Below the pieces are notes generated by a model. The model did no database searches, was not told where the DNA came from, and was given only the letters and a program-made list of their open reading frames with translations. From Mesorhizobium sp. CAU 1732 (GTDB taxonomy: Bacteria; Pseudomonadota; Alphaproteobacteria; Rhizobiales; Rhizobiaceae), in the NCBI RefSeq assembly GCF_039888675.1, contig NZ_JBDQQR010000001.1, forward strand, positions 2,976,001 to 3,040,000: 64,000 nucleotides of DNA, written 5' to 3'. The position numbers were made by a program, and so were the translations under genes. The number at the start of each line of letters is the position of its first letter. The stretch's first letter is position 1. This document shows positions 62,924 to 64,000 of this stretch, piece after piece.

Positions 62924-63876
62924 CCAACCGCCGTCGCGACCGAATCGAGCGCGCTCGTGCGAAGCCTGGGTCCCGCGTTCATGACCTGCCCCGGCAGTTT
63001 CCTGCCGATGACGCTCTCGACATGAAGCGCGACCTCGCGAAGCTTTTCGAGATCGATACCGGTCTCGATCCCGCACTCATGCAGGAGATAGACGAGATCC
63101 TCAGTGCAGATATTGCCCGTCGCGCCAGGCGCGAAAGGACACCCTCCCAAACCCGCGACGGAGGATTCGAATGTTGTCACGCCAGCCTGAAGACCGGCAT
63201 AGACATTGGCCAGACCGACGCCGCGCGTATTGTGGAAGTGCAGAGACAGTTCGATATCCGGCACCATGTCGTACAGCTTCGCACAGCGCTCGAATACCAG
63301 CGGAGGTGTCGCCATGCCCGTCGTGTCGCCAAGCGTTATGTGCGTGATCCCGAGTGCACGGTATGCGGACGCGATCTCGACAACCGATGCGACGTCGATC
63401 TCGCCTTCGAACGGGCAGCCGAACGCCGTCGCGATCGCGCCATGAACAGGCGTTTCAGCCGCATTCGCGAATGCGCACACCGATTGGAATCCGGCAAGCG
63501 TCTGCGCGCGCGTCGCGTTCAAGTTCTTGAGGTTGTGACTTTCGGACGCCGACACGAACAGGACAATGGCATCGACACCGGCGTTGACCGCATCGCGCGC
63601 GCCGCGCTCATTGGGCGTCAGTGCCGTTAGCTTCGCACCGGAGCTCCGGTCGGCAGCCGCCATCAGCTCGGCGGCGTCCTTCAACTGGGGCACGGCGCGC
63701 GGTGAGACGAAAGACGTGGCTTCGAACTGGGAAATACCCGTATCGATAAGCGCGTTGAGAATGCTAATCTTCGCATTCGTGTCGATCCAGTCGCGTTCGG
63801 ATTGAAACCCGTCGCGGGTTCCGACCTCGACGACGCGCACGCGAGACGGGAATGTCGTTCGTTCGGTTCGCCGCAT
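62920..63876 (-). CDS. HMG-CoA lyase-like enzyme
   Basis: A 318-residue DRE-TIM barrel lyase. VEVGTRDGFQSERDWI holds the catalytic Arg and metal Asp, FEATSFVSPRAVPQLKDA is the second signature, LGDTTGMATP and SLHFHNTRG supply the metal His pair, and SVAGLGGCPFAPGATGN is the lyase Cys loop. It cleaves 3-hydroxy-3-methylglutaryl-CoA or an analogue such as citramalyl-CoA into acetyl-CoA or pyruvate and a keto-acid or acyl-CoA. ATG 63876 follows GGGAGGAG; an in-frame ATG at 63900 lacks such a site. First gene of the operon. Confidence 0.9.
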   Translation of the reverse strand: MRRTERTTFPSRVRVVEVGTRDGFQSERDWIDTNAKISILNALIDTGISQFEATSFVSPRAVPQLKDAAELMAAADRSSGAKLTALTPNERGARDAVNAGVDAIVLFVSASESHNLKNLNATRAQTLAGFQSVCAFANAAETPVHGAIATAFGCPFEGEIDVASVVEIASAYRALGITHITLGDTTGMATPPLVFERCAKLYDMVPDIELSLHFHNTRGVGLANVYAGLQAGVTTFESSVAGLGGCPFAPGATGNICTEDLVYLLHECGIETGIDLEKLREVALHVESVIGRKLPGQVMNAGPRLRTSALDSVATAVG

Positions 63877-63906
63877 GACTTCTCCTCCCTGATAAGTCAT
63901 AACACA

Positions 63907-63932
63907 ATTGGTGCACCAATTTGGTATACCAA
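63907..63932. promoter_or_regulatory. Adjacent GntR-type operators
   Basis: ATTGGTGCACCAAT (63907-63920) and TTGGTATACCAA (63921-63932) are two perfect palindromes placed back to back, 13 bp centre to centre. TTGGTATACCAA matches the FadR-type GntR consensus. They lie between the lyase operon and a divergent regulator gene. Confidence 0.72.
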
Positions 63933-63949
63933 GTCAAGCGGAGGACTGT

Positions 63950-64000
63950 ATGGCAGGTGAAGAGGATAGCCGCAGCGCGAACGTGGCCGCTTCGCAACGC
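63950..64000 (+). CDS. Start of a regulator gene, probably GntR family, cut by the window end
   Basis: ATG 63950 with GGAGG at 63940-63944, 5 nt upstream, opens a frame of 17 codons (MAGEEDSRSANVAASQR) that runs off the window. The family is inferred only from position and the operator sequence; the visible residues are a non-diagnostic N-terminus. It is divergent from the lyase/CoA-transferase/TRAP operon. Confidence 0.5.
   Translation, partial: MAGEEDSRSANVAASQR

Noticed and set aside
51005..64000. Second copy of the dusA 5' segment as the far att site
   Set aside because: I looked for the start-proximal dusA sequence to the right of 51 kb and did not find it; the far end may be outside the window or lost.
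1..64000. CRISPR arrays, rRNA genes, toxin-antitoxin pairs
   Set aside because: No regularly spaced short repeats, rRNA-like stretches or small paired toxin-antitoxin genes were seen.

Overview
This 64 kb window looks like a high-GC alphaproteobacterial chromosome, most likely Hyphomicrobiales (Rhizobiales) and perhaps Phyllobacteriaceae-like. The basis is the protein set: a malic enzyme fused to a phosphotransacetylase-like domain, a class II DAHP synthase, a second-type GltX, DUF2865, DUF1289 and TIGR02281 proteins, a PleC/DivJ-style histidine kinase, and rhizobial-type palindromic repeats. The assignment is by protein resemblance only; no phylogeny was run.

From 1 to about 51 kb the window is mostly core chromosome. 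Going left to right it holds: an MFS transporter, an LpxH-like phosphoesterase, a FAH-family enzyme, maeB, a DUF2865 protein, gltX, and a repeat-rich spacer. Next come an ABC exporter with a possible leader peptide, an ArsR/SRPBCC/ClpP cluster, and a decayed SPFH plus NAD-kinase remnant. Then nadE, DNA-3-methyladenine glycosylase, DUF1003, hemerythrin, dgkA, a LigB dioxygenase, a GFA protein, a lipid kinase, class II DAHP synthase, gor, rpiA, gph and tRNA-Val(CAC). After these follow an L,D-transpeptidase, class I fumarase, a rhodanese, a MarR divergon, moaA with two exporters and mobAB, and a polar amino-acid ABC transporter lacking an adjacent ATPase. The stretch closes with a beta-hydroxyacid dehydrogenase, an AlkD-like protein, Lrp, UDG/GST/nuclease, a sensor kinase, cobT, TauE and dusA.

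From 51 kb on the window looks accessory. A frameshifted tyrosine integrase lies directly against the 5' end of dusA, a known integration target. Beyond it are a siderophore-type ABC operon, fragments of HxlR, IS630 and TetR genes, a LysR/NADP-oxidoreductase pair, and a DUF4336/TetR divergon with tandem operators. The window ends in a catabolic operon for what is probably a branched dicarboxylic or hydroxy-acid. It encodes an HMG-CoA-lyase-like enzyme, a CaiB-type CoA-transferase and a three-part TRAP importer, and it is divergent from a regulator gene cut by the window edge, with two adjacent GntR-type palindromes between them.

The best candidates for something new are four. (1) The TRAP/CoA-transferase/lyase operon reads as a complete import, activation and cleavage route. 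(2) The dusA-linked island edge. (3) A 19-codon leader ORF with its own promoter and a hairpin upstream of the ABC exporter. (4) Two regulator genes whose start codons lie inside or against their own tandem operators, which implies leaderless mRNAs. A recurring structural theme is convergent gene pairs sharing the stop tetranucleotide CTAG or CTAA.
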